In this document: positions 1 through 8,944 of the stretch, one piece after another
Layout of the letters: each line of letters begins with the position of its first letter
Position numbering within the stretch: the stretch's first letter is position 1
From: DASWOJ01 sp964250755
GTDB taxonomy: Bacteria > Pseudomonadota > Alphaproteobacteria > Acetobacterales > Acetobacteraceae
Assembly (NCBI GenBank): GCA_964250755.1
Contig: CAXUHB010000020.1
Coordinates: 1 to 64,000 of the forward strand
Direction: 5' to 3'
Length of the DNA: 64,000 bases
Notes under the pieces: model-generated
The model's database searches: none
Told to the model about the DNA's origin: nothing
The model's input: only the letters and a program-made list of their open reading frames with translations
Made by a program: the position numbers and the translations under genes

Positions 1-51
1 CATCCGCACCATCTTGGGAATCCCAGGAGTCAACGTCAGAGCGGGTTGGTA

Positions 52-1722
52 TTAGTGGGCGGCTGCGCCCTCTGCGCCGATGCCGGTCTCGGACCGAACG
101 AACTGCGCCTCGAACGCCGCGCGCTCGCGGTTGGCCTGGGCACTGCGGTCCAGGGTGGACACCAGCCAGCAGACAAAGAAGGCCGCAGGCATGGTGAAGA
201 TGGCGGGCGAGGTATAGGGGAACCACGCCGATCCCACGGGGTTGCCCAGCACCGACACCCAGATGGCCGGGCTGAGCACCGTCAGCACCACTGCGCTGAT
301 CAGCCCGGTGAAGCCGCCGGCGAACGCGCCCTTGGTCGTCAGTCCGCGCCACAGCATGGACAGCAGCAGCACCGGGAAGTTGGCGCTGGCGGCGATGGCG
401 AAGGCGAGGCCGACCATGAAGGCGACGTTGATCTTCTCGAACGCGATGCCGAGCGCGATGGCGACGATGCCCAGCACCACGGTGGTGATCTTGGACACCC
501 GCACCTCCGACCCGTCCGCCACGCGGCCGCGGCGGAACACGCTGGCATACAGGTCGTGGCTGACGGCGCTGGCCCCGGACAGGGTCAGGCCCGACACGAC
601 GGCCAGGATGGTGGCGAACGCGACGGCGGAGATGAAGCCCTTCATCACGTCCCCGCCCACTGCGTGCGCCAGGTGGATGGCGGGCATGTTGCCGCCGCCC
701 AGCAGGGCGCCCTTGGCGTCCAGGTACTCCGGGTTGGTACTGACCAGCACGATTGCGCCGAAGCCGATGATGAACGTCAGCAGGTAGAAGTAGCCGATGA
801 AGGTGGTGGCCCAGAACACCGACTTGCGGGCCTCCTTGGCGTCCGACACCGTGAAGAAGCGCATCAGGATGTGCGGCAGCCCGGCGGTGCCGAACATCAG
901 CGCGATGCCGAGCGAGATGGCCGAGATCGGGTTGGCCACCTGCGGGCCGGGCAGCATGATCGCGTCATGCTTCGGGTGGACCTCGATGGCCTTGGCCAGG
1001 AAATCGCTGACGTTGAAGTTGAACTTGGACAACACGAGGACGGAGATCAGCGTGGCGCCGGACAGCAGCAGCGCGGCCTTGATGATTTGCACCCAGGTGG
1101 TGGCGATCATGCCGCCGAAGGTGACGTAGACGATCATCAGCACGCCGACGGCGACGACGGCGTAGTTGTAGGGCAGGCCGAACAGCAGCTCAATGAGCTG
1201 CCCGGCGCCGACCATCTGCGCGATCAGATAGAAGGCGACCGTGACCAGCGTGCCCGTCGCCGCCATGGCGCGGATCGGGGTTTGCTGCAGCCGGTACGAC
1301 ACCACGTCGGCGAAGGTGTACTTGCCCAGGTTCCGCAGCGGCTCCGCCATCAGGAACATGATGATCGGCCAGCCCACCAGGAAGCCGATGGCGTAGATCA
1401 GGCCGTCGTAGCCGAAGGTGTAGAACAGCGCCGAGATGCCCAGGAACGACGCCGCGGACATGTAGTCGCCCGCGATGGCGACGCCGTTCTGGAAGCCCGA
1501 GATGCCGCCGCCCGCGGTGTAGAAGTCGCTGGTGGTCTTGGTCCGGCCCGCGGCCCAGTAGGTGATGCCCATGGTCAGCGCCACGAAGCCGGCGAACATC
1601 GCGATGGCCGTCCAGTTGGTGGCCTGGCGCGTGCCGGCCTCCAGCGGCCCGGCGGCGTGGGCGGCGGTGCTGGCGAGCAGCGCGGCGAGGGCCGGCAGCG
1701 CGCGGTGCAGGACGCGGCTCAT
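52..1722 (-). CDS. actP: cation/acetate symporter ActP
   Basis: 556-residue sodium:solute symporter of the SSS family, predicted to import acetate and related short monocarboxylates with Na+ or H+ across the inner membrane. The N-terminus has a cleavable-signal-like segment ending AHAA, as ActP proteins do, followed by about 13 hydrophobic segments. Family-typical stretches seen are DFYTAGGGISGFQNG and GDYMSAASFLGISALF near residues 65-100, and the length matches ActP (about 550). Its start overlaps the stop of the upstream DUF485 gene by 4 bases, the standard yjcH-actP arrangement. With propionyl-CoA synthetase nearby it fits short-chain carboxylate use. Related SSS carriers of propionate or pyruvate cannot be separated by eye. 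Confidence 0.93.
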   Translation of the reverse strand: MSRVLHRALPALAALLASTAAHAAGPLEAGTRQATNWTAIAMFAGFVALTMGITYWAAGRTKTTSDFYTAGGGISGFQNGVAIAGDYMSAASFLGISALFYTFGYDGLIYAIGFLVGWPIIMFLMAEPLRNLGKYTFADVVSYRLQQTPIRAMAATGTLVTVAFYLIAQMVGAGQLIELLFGLPYNYAVVAVGVLMIVYVTFGGMIATTWVQIIKAALLLSGATLISVLVLSKFNFNVSDFLAKAIEVHPKHDAIMLPGPQVANPISAISLGIALMFGTAGLPHILMRFFTVSDAKEARKSVFWATTFIGYFYLLTFIIGFGAIVLVSTNPEYLDAKGALLGGGNMPAIHLAHAVGGDVMKGFISAVAFATILAVVSGLTLSGASAVSHDLYASVFRRGRVADGSEVRVSKITTVVLGIVAIALGIAFEKINVAFMVGLAFAIAASANFPVLLLSMLWRGLTTKGAFAGGFTGLISAVVLTVLSPAIWVSVLGNPVGSAWFPYTSPAIFTMPAAFFVCWLVSTLDRSAQANRERAAFEAQFVRSETGIGAEGAAAH

Positions 1723-2066
1723 CGCACGCCCCCCATGCTGACGGTGCGCGCGGCCTCGGTGGTGTCCGCGGCGATGCGGCGGCTGAGTTCGTCGTAGGTG
1801 CTGTTGGCGCGCAGCACGTACACCCCGGTCAGGATGATGGCGCTCAGGATCACGCCGATGCCCAGCACCAGGCCCACGGTGACGGAGCCGAACAGCGGCT
1901 GGGCGATCAGCGGCTTCTGGTAGGCCACAAGGGCGATGTAGCCGTAGTAGATCAGCAACATGACGATTGTCAGCGTCCAGCCGAAGGACTTGCGCGACCG
2001 CGTCAACTCGATGAAGTCAGGGTTCCGGCGTATCCGGTCCACATGCGTGTCGCTCAACGTGTCCAC
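1719..2066 (-). CDS. DUF485 membrane protein (YjcH-like)
   Basis: 115-residue inner-membrane protein with two hydrophobic helices (about residues 28-52 and 60-88) after a cytoplasmic N-terminus carrying the family pattern of an Arg-rich start, NPDF and a basic RSRKSFGW segment. DUF485 proteins are almost always encoded directly upstream of actP and are thought to be accessory to the symporter. Here the two genes overlap by 4 bases and should be co-translated. The function of the family is unproven, so the accessory role is inference from context. Confidence 0.9.
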   Translation of the reverse strand: MDTLSDTHVDRIRRNPDFIELTRSRKSFGWTLTIVMLLIYYGYIALVAYQKPLIAQPLFGSVTVGLVLGIGVILSAIILTGVYVLRANSTYDELSRRIAADTTEAARTVSMGGVR

Positions 2067-2245
2067 CCCATCGGCTTATTTGTTATACGGTTTTACGGTG
2101 CCGACCGGATTTTGCAAGGCGGAAGGTGGCACGGCGAGGAAGGGCGCGGACGTTGGTCCGCACTCCTTGGGTGGGGGTGAGAGGCAGCCCTCGGCGCCGC
2201 GCCGTCTGCAGCAGGGCTGCGCGCCGGCGTCATGCGCTGCGCCCC

Positions 2246-2322
2246 GCTCCGCAGCCAAAACCCCCTCACTCCGGTTCTTGGTCCGCTTTCGCGGCCCAAG
2301 CCCGGAGGGGGAAGGGGAAAAG
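2246..2322. repeat. intergenic hairpin, degenerate copy of the interspersed palindrome
   Basis: Between the DUF485 gene start and the stop of the MFS gene lies a CTCACTCCGG...CCCGGAGGGGG inverted repeat preceded by GCTCCGCAGCCAAAACC. The same lead-in, slightly changed, precedes the palindrome at 10812-10847, so this is probably a worn member of the same repeat family. The rest of 2067-2327 shows no gene. Confidence 0.45.
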
Positions 2323-2327
2323 ATGGC

Positions 2328-4049
2328 TTAGTCGTCAGCGAAGATGTCCCGGTCCTTGGTTTCCGGCAGGAACATCGTGCCGACCACTACGGTGATCCCG
2401 GCGAAGATGATGGGATACCAGAGGCCGGAGTAGAGGTTGCCGGTGGCCGCGATGATGGCGAAGGCGGTTGCGGGCAGCAGGCCACCGAACCAGCCGTTGC
2501 CGACGTGGTAGGGCAGGGACATGCCGGTATAGCGGATGCGGGACGGGAACAGCTCGACCAGCGCCGCGGCGACCGGGCCATAGACCATCGTCACATACAG
2601 CACGAGCAGGGTCAGCAGGCCGATCAGGGGTGCGATGCGCGGCTGGGCCAGGTCGAAAGGGCTGGTCATCTTGATGACGGACGGGTTGGCCGTGGGCGGA
2701 TAGCCGGCGGAGACGAGGGCTGCAGCGACGAAGCGGTTGAGCTGCGCCCGTGCTGCCGGGGCGCGCGCGCCCATCGCGGCGGCGTTGAAGGACTGCACCG
2801 CGCCCACCGTGCCCGCGTGGATGGTGGCGACCGTGCCGGGCGGCATGTCCTCCCGCGAGTAGGGAATGGACAGGGATGCCAGGACTTGGGCCGCGATGTC
2901 GCAGGAGGTGATGTAGACCTTAGTGCCGAACGGGTTGAACTGGATGTGGCAGTCCGCCGGGTCGGCGCGGATGACGACGGGGATGTTCTGCTGGGCCTCG
3001 TACAGCGCGGGGTTGGCCTGATGGGTCAGCGCCGTGAAGATCGGGAAGTAGGTCAGGGCGGCGACGGCGCAGCCGGCCAAGATGACGGGCTTGCGCCCGA
3101 TTTTGTCGGACAGCCAGCCGAAGAACACGAAGCCCGGCGTCGCGATCAGCAGGGCATAGGCGATCAGCAGGTTGGAGGTGTAGCCGTCCACCTTCAGGAT
3201 GCTCTGCAGGAAGAACAGGGCGTAGAACTGGCCGGTGTACCAGACGACGGCCTGGCCCATCGTGAGGCCGAACAGCGCCAGCAGCACCATCTTGGCGTTG
3301 CGGGGGGTGCCGAAGGCCTCGGTCAACGGGGCCTGGGCGAGCGTGCCTTCCTGCTTCATGCGGAGGAAGGCCGGGCTTTCGCGCAACTGCAGGCGTATCC
3401 AGATGGACACGCCCAAGAGCAGGATTGAGACCAGGAACGGCACGCGCCAGCCCCAGTCGGCGAAGGCGGCCTCTCCGATGATGCTGCGGGTGGCCAAGAT
3501 GACCATGAGGGACAGGAAGAGGCCGAGGGTCGCGGTGGTCTGTATCCAACCGGTGTAGAAGCCGCGGCGTCCCTGCGGCGCGTGCTCGGCCACATACGTG
3601 ACGGCGCCGCCGTATTCGCCGCCCAGGGCCAGGCCCTGCAGCAGGCGCATAACGATCAGGAGGATGGGCGCCCAGATGCCGATGTCGTTGGCCGCCGGCA
3701 GGACGCCGACGACGAAGGTGCTGACGCCCATCATGAGGATGGTGACAAGGAAAGTGTACTTGCGTCCCACGAGGTCGCCGACGCGGCCGAAGATGATGGC
3801 GCCGAATGGGCGCACCAGGAAGCCCGCGGCGAAGGCCAGCAGGGCGAAGATGTCGCGGACAGCCGGGTCGAGCTGGGTGAAGAACTTGGCGCCGATGATG
3901 GTCGCCAGCGAGCCATAGAGGTAGAAGTCGTACCACTCGAACACGGTGCCGGCGGAGGAGGCGAGGATGATCTTGCGGTCATCGGCGGTCATCACGCGGT
4001 TGCGGGACTCGATGGCGACGGCCTTGGCGGCTGGGATGGTGATGCTCAT
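2328..4049 (-). CDS. MFS transporter, metabolite:H+ symporter type
   Basis: 573-residue major facilitator permease of the metabolite:H+ symporter class (ShiA/ProP/KgtP relatives). Visible signatures are VFEWYDFYLYG in TM1, the RVGDLVGRKYTF loop between TM2 and TM3, GLALGGEYGGA in TM4 and the LFPSRIRYTG loop after TM10. The ATG at 4049 is chosen because AAGGAACGTC precedes it; the open frame continues upstream only as low-complexity Arg-rich sequence. A hydrophilic insert of about 130 residues (about 342-470, Cys 367 and Cys 383) separates TM9 from TM10 and should face the periplasm, making the protein longer than the usual 430-residue members. Divergent from prpE, so an organic acid is a plausible substrate. 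Substrate unknown. Confidence 0.88.
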   Translation of the reverse strand: MSITIPAAKAVAIESRNRVMTADDRKIILASSAGTVFEWYDFYLYGSLATIIGAKFFTQLDPAVRDIFALLAFAAGFLVRPFGAIIFGRVGDLVGRKYTFLVTILMMGVSTFVVGVLPAANDIGIWAPILLIVMRLLQGLALGGEYGGAVTYVAEHAPQGRRGFYTGWIQTTATLGLFLSLMVILATRSIIGEAAFADWGWRVPFLVSILLLGVSIWIRLQLRESPAFLRMKQEGTLAQAPLTEAFGTPRNAKMVLLALFGLTMGQAVVWYTGQFYALFFLQSILKVDGYTSNLLIAYALLIATPGFVFFGWLSDKIGRKPVILAGCAVAALTYFPIFTALTHQANPALYEAQQNIPVVIRADPADCHIQFNPFGTKVYITSCDIAAQVLASLSIPYSREDMPPGTVATIHAGTVGAVQSFNAAAMGARAPAARAQLNRFVAAALVSAGYPPTANPSVIKMTSPFDLAQPRIAPLIGLLTLLVLYVTMVYGPVAAALVELFPSRIRYTGMSLPYHVGNGWFGGLLPATAFAIIAATGNLYSGLWYPIIFAGITVVVGTMFLPETKDRDIFADD

Positions 4050-4203
4050 GACGTTCCTTCGTGCAGCCATGATCGTGCAGCAACCGTCCTGCGGGCGGGC
4101 GCTGCGCCGGCCGGGAAGCCGCCTAGTCCACGGTCGGGCCGCCCGGCCCGTGCGCCGCAGGATACAATTTCTACAGTCGGGTCGGATCAGGAAATAGGCT
4201 GCC

Positions 4204-6099
4204 ATGACAAATGCTGACGCTACATGCAGCTATCCAACCGTGCGGGCGGAATGGGCCGGCGACCCCGAGGGGTGGTGGGCGGCCGCGGCGGCGGGGCTGG
4301 ACTGGATGGAAGCGCCGGGGCGGGTGTTCGACCCGGGGCTGGGCGCGTTCGGGCAGTGGTTCGCGGGCGGGCGGCTGAACGTGTCGGCCAACTGCCTGGA
4401 CCGCCATGCCGATGGCGGGCGCGGGGAGCAGGCGGCACTGGTGTGGGACAGCCCGATGGCGGGGGAGGTCCGCAGCTTCACCTATGCCGAGCTGCGGGAC
4501 CGCACGGCGCGGGTGGCGGGCGCGCTGGCGGCGCTGGGGGTCGGCTACGGCGACCGGGTGGTGATCTACATGCCGATGGTGCCCGAGGCCGTGATTGCCA
4601 TGCTGGCTTGCGCGCGGCTGGGGGCGGTGCATTCCGTGGTGTTCGGCGGCTTCGCGGCGGCGGAGCTGGCGAAGCGGATCGAGGACGCGCAGCCGCGTGC
4701 TGTGGTATCGGCATCATGCGGGCTGGAGCTGGGGCGGACCATCGCCTACAAGCCGCTGCTGGACGCGGCCATCGCCATCAGCGCGCACAAGCCGGCGCAC
4801 TGCCTGGTGCTGCGGCGGCCAATGCTGGCGGCGGCGATGGAGCCGGGGCGGGACGTGGACTTCGCGGCCGCCGAAGCCGCCGCGGTTCCGCACTCCCCTG
4901 TGCCGGTGCTGGCGACGGACCCGCTGTACATCCTTTACACTTCGGGCACGACCGGGAAGCCCAAGGGCGTGGTGCGGGACACCGGCGGGTATGCGGTGGC
5001 GCTGCACCAGTCCATGCGGATGATCTATGGAGTGGGGGCGGGGGACACGTACTGGTGCGCCAGCGACGTGGGCTGGGTCGTGGGGCACAGCTACATCGTC
5101 TATGGGCCGCTGCTCGCGGGATGCACGAGCGTGTTGTACGAGGGCAAGCCGGTGGGGACGCCGGACGCCGGGGCGTTCTGGCGGGTGTGCGCGGACCACG
5201 GCGTGCGCGTGCTGTTCACGGCGCCGACGGCGCTGCGGGCGATCCGGCAGCAGGACCCGGACGGAACGCTGATGGCCCGCCACGACTTGTCGCGGCTGGA
5301 CGCGCTGTTCCTGGCGGGGGAGCGGTGCGACCCGCCGACCGCGACGTGGATCGCCGGCAAGCTCGGCAGGCCCGTGGTGGACCATTGGTGGCAGACCGAG
5401 ACGGGGTGGCCGATCACCGCGGGGTTCCGCGGGCTGGGGCTGTTCCCGTTCAAGCCCGGCGCGGGCGGACGGGCGTGCCCCGGCTATGACGTGCAGGCGC
5501 TGGATGATGCGGGGGTGCCGCTGCCGCGGGGGACGGCGGGAAACCTGGCGATCCGCCTGCCGCTGCCGCCCGGCTGCGCGCCGACCTTGTGGCGGAATGC
5601 GACGGGGTATCGGGCGGCCTATCTGGAGGATTTTCCGGGCTGGTATCGGACGGGGGACGCCGGGCAGGTGGATGCGGACGGGGACGTATGGGTGATGGGG
5701 CGCACGGACGACATCATCAACGTAGCCGGGCACCGGCTGAGCACGGGGGCGATGGAGGAGGTGCTGGCGGCGCATCCCGACGTGGCGGAGTGCGCGGTGG
5801 TGGGGGCGGCGGATGCCTTGAAGGGGCAGGTGCCGCTGGGCTTGGTGGTGCTGAAGGCCGGCGCGGACCGGGACGCGGCGGAGGTGGCGCGGGAGCTGGT
5901 GGCGCTGGTGCGGGAGCGGATCGGGCCGGTGGCGGCGTTCAAGGATGCGCGGGTGGTGGCGCGGCTGCCGAAGACGCGGTCAGGAAAGATATTGCGCGCC
6001 TCGATCCGGCGTCTGGCGGACGGGGAGGCGGCGGCGGCCCCGCCGACGATAGACGACCCGGCGATCCTGGACGAGATCAGGGCGGTGCTGGGACGGTAG
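4204..6099 (+). CDS. prpE: propionyl-CoA synthetase (AMP-forming)
   Basis: 631-residue acyl-adenylate-forming enzyme that converts propionate (or acetate), ATP and CoA to the acyl-CoA in the cytoplasm. Seen in order: ACAS N-terminal region with LNVSANCLDRH, adenylation P-loop YTSGTTGKPKG (about residues 245-255), acyl-pocket region DHWWQTETGWPIT, hinge WYRTGDAG, RTDDIINVAGHRLS, and the catalytic lysine in LPKTRSGKILR near residue 595. The DVGWVVGHSYIVYGPLL stretch is typical of PrpE rather than Acs. Divergent from the MFS gene across about 150 bases; a TACAAT element near 4162 could be a -10 box. Acetyl-CoA synthetase activity remains possible. Confidence 0.9.
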   Translation: MTNADATCSYPTVRAEWAGDPEGWWAAAAAGLDWMEAPGRVFDPGLGAFGQWFAGGRLNVSANCLDRHADGGRGEQAALVWDSPMAGEVRSFTYAELRDRTARVAGALAALGVGYGDRVVIYMPMVPEAVIAMLACARLGAVHSVVFGGFAAAELAKRIEDAQPRAVVSASCGLELGRTIAYKPLLDAAIAISAHKPAHCLVLRRPMLAAAMEPGRDVDFAAAEAAAVPHSPVPVLATDPLYILYTSGTTGKPKGVVRDTGGYAVALHQSMRMIYGVGAGDTYWCASDVGWVVGHSYIVYGPLLAGCTSVLYEGKPVGTPDAGAFWRVCADHGVRVLFTAPTALRAIRQQDPDGTLMARHDLSRLDALFLAGERCDPPTATWIAGKLGRPVVDHWWQTETGWPITAGFRGLGLFPFKPGAGGRACPGYDVQALDDAGVPLPRGTAGNLAIRLPLPPGCAPTLWRNATGYRAAYLEDFPGWYRTGDAGQVDADGDVWVMGRTDDIINVAGHRLSTGAMEEVLAAHPDVAECAVVGAADALKGQVPLGLVVLKAGADRDAAEVARELVALVRERIGPVAAFKDARVVARLPKTRSGKILRASIRRLADGEAAAAPPTIDDPAILDEIRAVLGR

Positions 6100-6111
6100 G
6101 GGAAGGTGGCT

Positions 6112-6146
6112 TGCCGCCTTCTCTCTCAGAGGGAGAGGGCGGCGGC
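6112..6146. repeat. interspersed palindromic repeat copy
   Basis: A GCCGCC-CTCTCTC-AGA-GGGAGAG-GGCGGC palindrome just after the prpE stop. It can form a strong hairpin and may also act as a terminator, though no T-run follows. Confidence 0.5.
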
Positions 6147-6252
6147 AGCCATCCTCGGACCGTTGCGCCCCTCCGCTCGTTTCCAACCCGGGCGCATATC
6201 TTGTATGCCTCCTTCGTCAGAAGGGCACAGGTTTGCCGGAAGGGGACAGGGC

Positions 6253-6708
6253 ATGAGCTACGTGGACGCCGTGCTGCAGAAGGACGAGACGGTGCTGCAC
6301 CGGGGGCGGCTGCACTGGATTTTCTACTTCCGCGGCCTGCTGCTCCTGCTGCTGGCAGCCGTCCTGCTGCTGGCGCGCGTGCCGCAGGGGTGGCAGGTGG
6401 CGGCCAACTGGGTGGCGATCCTGGCGGCCGTGCTCAGTGTCCCGTTCCTGATCCATGCCTGGTACGACCAGTGGATCACCGAGATGGCGGTGACGAGCCG
6501 GCGGATTATTTACAAGCGCGGCCTGATCCGGCGGGTGACGGCAGAGATGAATCTGGACAAGGTCGAGAGCGTGAACGTCAGCCAAAGCATACTGGGACGC
6601 ATCCTGGACTATGGCACGATAGACGTGCGCGGCACCGGGGGCGGGATCGAGGGGGTGCGGGGGATCGCGCAGCCGCTGGCGTTCCGCAGCGCCATCACAG
6701 CGCGGTAG
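6253..6708 (+). CDS. bacterial PH-domain (bPH2/DUF304) membrane protein
   Basis: 151-residue protein with two adjacent hydrophobic segments (about residues 23-60) followed by a YdbT/DUF304-type PH domain. The domain is recognisable by WITEMAVTSRRIIYKRGLI followed by EMNLDKVESVNVSQSILGRILDYG and a GTGGG turn. Such proteins sit in the inner membrane; a molecular function is not established. The ATG at 6253 is preferred: a GGGACAGGGC element precedes it and the sequence upstream in frame is derived from the repeat at 6112-6146. The histidine-kinase gene starts 40 bases downstream in the same direction, so co-transcription is possible. Confidence 0.82.
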   Translation: MSYVDAVLQKDETVLHRGRLHWIFYFRGLLLLLLAAVLLLARVPQGWQVAANWVAILAAVLSVPFLIHAWYDQWITEMAVTSRRIIYKRGLIRRVTAEMNLDKVESVNVSQSILGRILDYGTIDVRGTGGGIEGVRGIAQPLAFRSAITAR

Positions 6709-6748
6709 CGGGCGGGGCAGGGCGCCAGGACCGGGACAGGCAGGGCGC

Positions 6749-8605
6749 ATGGCGATCCACGTTGCGATGGCGCTGGCGCTGGCCGGCAGCCTGGGGCTGG
6801 CGGGACTGCTGCTGGCCTGGGCGGACCGGGTGGCGGGCGCGCGGCTGCTGGTGCTGTTTCTGCTGGGCATCTGCCTGTGGATTGTGGGCAACGAGTTGCC
6901 GTCCTGGGCGGGGCCGGCGTGGGACCGGGTGGGGCTGAGCCTGATGGCGGCGGCGCCCCTGGCGTCGGCGGTGTTCCTGCACTTCACGGTGGTGTTCTGC
7001 CGGGCAGGGTGGGCGGCGGGATGGGTGCGTCCGGGCTATGCCCTAGGCGGCGGGGCGATGCTGCTGGCGGTGCTGATCCGGCCCGGCGAGTACGAGCCGT
7101 TCGCCGGGCTGCGCTGGGTAGCGATGCCGAATTGGGTGGGCTGGACGGCCAGCACGGTCTGGGGCGGGCTGGCGGCAGCAGGGCAGGTGGTGCTGGCGCG
7201 GACATGGCTGCGCTCGGGTGGGCTGCCGCGCCGGCAGATCGAGGCGGTGTGCGCCTCCAGCGCCTTCGGGCTGGCGTGCATGACGGGATACGGGGCGGCG
7301 GCGCTGCGGCTGGATGTCTCGCCGTGGCCGCTGCTGGGGTTGCCGCTGTATCCGCTGATCCTGGTTTACGGAATCCTGCGCTACCGGGTGTTGGTGGCCA
7401 ATGCCTGGGCGCGTCGGGCGGTGGCGTGGAGCCTGCTGGCGGCGCTGGCCGTCGGCATCGTCGCCCTTGTGCCGCTGCTGCCGCCCTTGGCCGACGGCCC
7501 TGCGGAGCGCTGGGTGTCCGGCGCGCTGGTCGCGGTCGCCTGCCTGGCGCTGGCCGGCCCGGCGCGGCGGCTGGCGGAGCGCCTGGTGTATCCCGGCGGC
7601 GCCCTGTCGGCGCGGGACGTGCAGGACTGGCGGGCGACGCTGTCCCGGGCGGAAACCCTGTCGGGGTTGGCGGAGGCGGCGTCCGTGCTGCTGAGCCGCC
7701 GGCTGGGCCTGCCGGTCGCGGTGTTGCTGGGCGACGCCCCCGCCCTGGACGGGCCTGGCGTGCCGGTGATGCGGTGCCGGGATGGGGTCGGGCGGAGGGC
7801 GGGCGGGGGATGGCGCATCGCGCTGGAAGGGTGGGACGCCGCGCCGCCGGGGCCTCGGCGGCTGGCGGAGCTGTTCGGGGAGGTGCTGGCAGAGGAGGCG
7901 GCCCGGCTGCAGCGGGCGCAGGCGCTGGCGGCGCGGGAGCGGGAGCGGCAGTTGCAGGCGCGGCTGGCGGAACTGGGGCAGTTGGCGGCGACGGTGGCGC
8001 ATGACGTTCGCAATCCCCTCAACATCATCGGCATGGCCGCCGCGGGGGCACCGGCGGAGGTGCGGGCGGAAATACGCGAGCAGGTGGACCGCATCGCCCG
8101 GCTGTCCCGCGACCTGCTGGACTATGCCCGGCCCTGGGGGATCGAGGCCGCACCGTGCGACCTAGCCGCGTGCGTGCGGGCGGCGGCGCGGCATCATGCG
8201 GGGGTGGAGATCGGGCCAGGCCTGGACCGTGCCCTGCCGGTGCTGGCGGATGCGCGCCGGCTGGACCAGGCGCTGGGGAACGTGCTGGACAACGCCTGCG
8301 CCACCGGCGCCCGCGTGCGGGCGGAGGCCGAGGCGCGGGACGGCATGGCGCTGGTCCATGTGTGCGACGCCGGGCCGGGCGTGCCGGCGGACCTGCGGGA
8401 CCGCCTGTTCCAGCCCTTCGTGTCGCGGAGCGCGGGAGGGACAGGGCTGGGGCTGGCCATCGTGGCGCGGATCATGGAGGCGCATGGCGGTGCCGCGCGG
8501 CTTGTGGAGCGCGCGGGGTGGAGCACCTGCGTCACGCTGAGCCTGCCGTTGGTGGACGAGGCAGGGCCGGTGCCCGCCGCGGTTGCCGCGGATGCCCAGG
8601 CATGA
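6749..8605 (+). CDS. membrane sensor histidine kinase (PrsK-like architecture)
   Basis: 618-residue kinase. The first 275 residues contain 7-8 hydrophobic helices, then a GAF-like stretch (about 290-390), a short coiled coil and a HisKA/HATPase_c core. His418 lies in TVAHDVRNPLNIIG (H box); the N box is QALGNVLDNAC, and the G boxes are DAGPGVP and GGTGLGLAIV. The response regulator encoded just downstream has a sigma-54 activator domain. Membrane helices + GAF-like + kinase paired with such a regulator is the layout of the PrsK/PrsR pair that accompanies PEP-CTERM/exosortase systems, and three PEP-CTERM proteins lie in this window. The PrsK assignment is inference; the kinase call is firm. 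Confidence 0.85.
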   Translation: MAIHVAMALALAGSLGLAGLLLAWADRVAGARLLVLFLLGICLWIVGNELPSWAGPAWDRVGLSLMAAAPLASAVFLHFTVVFCRAGWAAGWVRPGYALGGGAMLLAVLIRPGEYEPFAGLRWVAMPNWVGWTASTVWGGLAAAGQVVLARTWLRSGGLPRRQIEAVCASSAFGLACMTGYGAAALRLDVSPWPLLGLPLYPLILVYGILRYRVLVANAWARRAVAWSLLAALAVGIVALVPLLPPLADGPAERWVSGALVAVACLALAGPARRLAERLVYPGGALSARDVQDWRATLSRAETLSGLAEAASVLLSRRLGLPVAVLLGDAPALDGPGVPVMRCRDGVGRRAGGGWRIALEGWDAAPPGPRRLAELFGEVLAEEAARLQRAQALAARERERQLQARLAELGQLAATVAHDVRNPLNIIGMAAAGAPAEVRAEIREQVDRIARLSRDLLDYARPWGIEAAPCDLAACVRAAARHHAGVEIGPGLDRALPVLADARRLDQALGNVLDNACATGARVRAEAEARDGMALVHVCDAGPGVPADLRDRLFQPFVSRSAGGTGLGLAIVARIMEAHGGAARLVERAGWSTCVTLSLPLVDEAGPVPAAVAADAQA

Positions 8606-8642
8606 AGGGCGTGCTTCTTCCCCCTCTCCCTCCGGGAGAGGG
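8588..8642. repeat. 55-bp exact duplicate, left of assembly gap
   Basis: The 55 bases before the N-run are identical to 8743-8797 after it. They include the last codons of the histidine kinase and the first palindrome copy. An unmerged contig overlap is the simplest reading. Confidence 0.9.
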
Positions 8643-8742
8643 NNNNNNNNNNNNNNNNNNNNNNNNNNNNNNNNNNNNNNNNNNNNNNNNNNNNNNNNNN
8701 NNNNNNNNNNNNNNNNNNNNNNNNNNNNNNNNNNNNNNNNNN
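8643..8742. other. assembly gap of 100 N
   Basis: Exactly 100 N, the conventional length for a gap of unknown size. Because both flanks carry the same 55 bases, the true sequence probably has no missing DNA here, or possibly extra copies of the repeat. Confidence 0.98.
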
Positions 8743-8797
8743 GCGGATGCCCAGGCATGAAGGGCGTGCTTCTTCCCCCTCTCCCTCCGGGAGAGGG
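8743..8797. repeat. 55-bp exact duplicate, right of assembly gap
   Basis: Identical to 8588-8642. Collapsing the duplicate would remove 155 bases and bring the kinase stop to about 185 bases from the regulator start. Confidence 0.9.
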
Positions 8798-8913
8798 CCG
8801 GGGTGAGGGAAGGGCCACGCAGCGCAAGCCGTCCCATCTAGGCACGGCCCTTCGTAGGGATGGTTCCATGCTTGCGGCCTCCCTCACCCCGGCCCTCTCC
8901 CGGAGGGAGAGGG
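8777..8913. repeat. perfect 34-bp inverted repeat around a 69-bp spacer
   Basis: Positions 8777-8810 and 8880-8913 are exact reverse complements (34 of 34). Each arm itself holds the CCCTCTCCC/GGGAGAGGG palindrome, so it is two copies of the interspersed repeat in opposite orientation. It lies between the kinase and regulator genes, could form a large cruciform or RNA hairpin, and explains why assembly broke here. No gene is seen in 8606-8944. Confidence 0.85.
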
Positions 8914-8944
8914 AGCAGGACGCAGATCGTTGGCTGGAACGCAT

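Noticed and set aside
1..51. Short TGGGA-A-TCCCA palindrome after actP
   Set aside because: Only five-base arms with one-base centre; too small to call a terminator or operator.
46..1797. Long open frame on the plus strand opposite actP
   Set aside because: Arg/Gln/His-rich translation without domains; it is the shadow of a GC-rich gene. The same applies to long frames opposite pntB, blh, the kinase and glycosyltransferase genes.
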